A stretch of DNA of 64,000 bases, from NCBI GenBank assembly GCA_947579665.1, contig OX388350.1, positions 34,133,393-34,197,392 on the forward strand. The letters are read 5' to 3'. Each line of letters opens with the position of its first letter. Within the stretch, counting starts at the first letter, position 1. The translations under genes were made by a program, and so were the position numbers. Of this stretch, positions 62,702 through 64,000 are shown piece after piece. This DNA is from Sympetrum striolatum (Eukaryota; Arthropoda; Insecta; Odonata; Libellulidae). The notes under the pieces are model-generated. The model was not told the DNA's origin. It saw only the letters and a list, made by a program, of their open reading frames with translations, and ran no database searches.

Positions 62702-63999
62702 CCTGAGAAAGCGCTCTTGAATGATTTGGGCAGTGACAGTGACCTCTGTTGTCCTCCGCAAACATCGCCATCGTTCTCCCGGCCGTCCTCGTCGCTCTTC
62801 CCGGTCCTCAGGGAGCCATCCTCCGGAGTGAGCGCTACTCCAGACGTGGCCGAGCTCACGGGCGTGGGCGATTCCAGCCTTCCCCCCGAATCCTTCGACC
62901 CATCCTTATGGGGCCACGTCAGGTCCGAGGAGGTGACCCACACGTCGCTGGAGGAGGACCCGGAGGAAGAAGCGATGGGGGACGCAAACCTCTCTTCCAT
63001 CGAGGATGACCCCTTTCCTATCCCCTCCTCCTCCTCCTCCTCACACTCCTCCCCACCCCTCCTCCGCCTCCTCATCTCCCTAACCTCCCTCACCACGATC
63101 GAATCCACCCCCACGACGGTCACGGAAACTTCTGGGGGCAGATCCCTTCCCAGGGGACACCTGTCATCGCCGTCCTGCGGAGTCCCACAGGGTCCGTTCC
63201 TGGGCACCACGTGGTTACCATAGGTTCCGCTCGTACCGTTCCTATGCCCGTGGGTGGAGTTCCTCGTGGAGGATGACGTCCGAGGTGGCCTGGGTATGTG
63301 GGAATGCGAAGAGGAATGCTTGTGGGGAGCATGTTTCACCGTTTCTCCCGTTTCGGTAGAGGAGTCCACTGCTTCTTCCTCCTCTTCTTCTAGTTTATCT
63401 CCCCCGTCCCAGCTACCTCTCCTCCTTCTCCTTACCTTTTTCCCCTCAGACTTTTTTGGCTCCGGGATGGGTTCCACCCCCGGAGGAACCCCCCTCCCTA
63501 CTGGAAAGCTCCTGGAGGTCCTCATAAGGAGAGAAGATCCGATGGGTGGAGCCCTTCCGCCGTTACCCCTCGAGCTGGAAGACCCTTGGTGTCTTTTGGG
63601 TGCCCTGTGATCCGGATCGGAAAGAGCTGGTCGAAGTCCTCCGTGGTCACCCACCACTATCACCTCCATATCCCTCCCGGCGCCTTGTTCCGCACTGCGA
63701 CTTCTCCTGGCCTTCCTTCTTTGCGAGGAGGACCTACTGTGGTCTTCCCCTTTGCTGATTAGAGGGGAATCGAAGCGGCGACCTGGGTCATCATCGTCTT
63801 CTTCACCCACTCCGAGGTACCGGTGAAGAAGGAGGGCCCTTGCTGCAGCCCTACTTCTGGTGCCGTTTAAGTAATCTCTCACGGCCCTGACTTCCCTTTC
63901 TCTTTCAGCTGCCTCTTCCTCCTCCCTCTGTCTTCTTATAGATGCAGCCGTAGGTTTCTTGCGTCTCCTGGATGGCAATTCGCCCGCGTCTCCACCCAT
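62702..63999 (-). CDS. Long coding exon of an unrecognised low-complexity protein (partial, continues beyond the window)
   Basis: The frame is open for 432 codons plus two bases from the window edge. An ATG lies at the edge, but whether it is the true start cannot be told. The apparent stop is the TGA inside AGG|GTGAGT, a strong splice donor, so I end the exon at 62702, two bases into a codon (phase 2). No known domain is recognised. Visible parts: a basic patch at residues 11-25; a charged, probably helical stretch at 21-62 with RQREEEEAAEREREV followed by an Ala/Leu/Arg segment; Arg/Ser-rich 85-102; two short hydrophobic strands at about 110-118 and 289-303; poly-Glu near 204-209 and 319-325; poly-Arg near 190-194 and 310-314; a His/Ser stretch at 223-235; and a Ser-rich 331-360 stretch. 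There is no signal peptide or membrane span. The composition suggests a mostly disordered cytoplasmic or nuclear region. GC content far exceeds that of the flanks. The exon is convincing; its identity is unknown. Confidence 0.8.
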
Positions 64000-64000
64000 A

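Noticed and set aside
62690..63223. 177-codon plus-strand frame opposite the long exon
   Set aside because: Antisense shadow of the minus-strand exon; the Ser/Pro composition mirrors its Glu/Arg/Gly codons.

Overview
This window looks like a piece of a large, AT-rich animal genome, most likely an arthropod and probably an insect. No prokaryotic gene layout is visible. Long stretches have no open frame beyond chance length, and there are many decayed repeats, tRNA-related SINE heads and terminal-inverted-repeat elements. Two GC-rich open frames end exactly in eukaryotic splice donors (GTGAGT and GTAAGT). The arthropod call rests on repeat style and on short motifs I associate with insect repeats; it was not tested by a search.

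Genes. The only coding sequence I can support is on the minus strand at the right. A long exon (63999 down to 62702, open at the window edge) encodes a low-complexity Ser/Arg/Glu/Gly-rich protein segment. Its apparent stop codon is the TGA inside a GTGAGT donor, so the protein continues after splicing. A second minus-strand coding segment (about 50648 to 50376) also runs into a donor (GTAAGT), with TAA as the apparent stop. The donor at 62702 leaves a codon after two bases, and the candidate acceptor at 50650-50649 needs exactly that phase. The two are therefore probably neighbouring exons of one gene across an intron of about 12 kb. I do not recognise the protein. If this is right, everything left of 50376 is either further intron of the same gene or intergenic DNA.

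Layout. 0-8 kb: a TIR transposon with GACAAC subterminal repeats (485-1280), a LINE-like tail near 2.2 kb, a purine-rich block (5.2-5.58 kb), and two local AT-rich tandem duplications (6.1 and 7.7 kb). 8-20 kb: another purine-rich island (about 8-8.56 kb), a degenerate tandem array with palindromic ATCGAT/TCGATATATCGA cores (13.3-13.96 kb), and an inverted-repeat element (15.2 kb). 20-35 kb: GC islands, a tRNA-like sequence (20.8 kb), a 77-bp Tc1/mariner-type miniature element (25.2 kb), a short inverted-repeat element (26.3 kb), a SINE head (26.7 kb), a LINE 3' fragment (27.9 kb) and a 553-bp non-autonomous hAT element with a near-perfect 8-bp target duplication (33.93-34.48 kb). 40-50 kb: several hairpin elements, copies of a 262-bp dispersed repeat, another SINE head, a GC island and a TTCGAA-rich region. 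50.2-54.9 kb: a GC/CpG-rich zone with the second exon, a palindromic CRE site and a local duplication. 55-62.7 kb: AT-rich repeat-bearing DNA. 62.7-64 kb: the long exon.

I found no prokaryotic-style system, CRISPR array, intact transposase or viral gene. The most unusual items are the GACAAC-repeat transposon, the 13.3-kb palindromic array, the inverted 262-bp repeat pair, the 3'-stem-loop LINE family and the unknown split gene.
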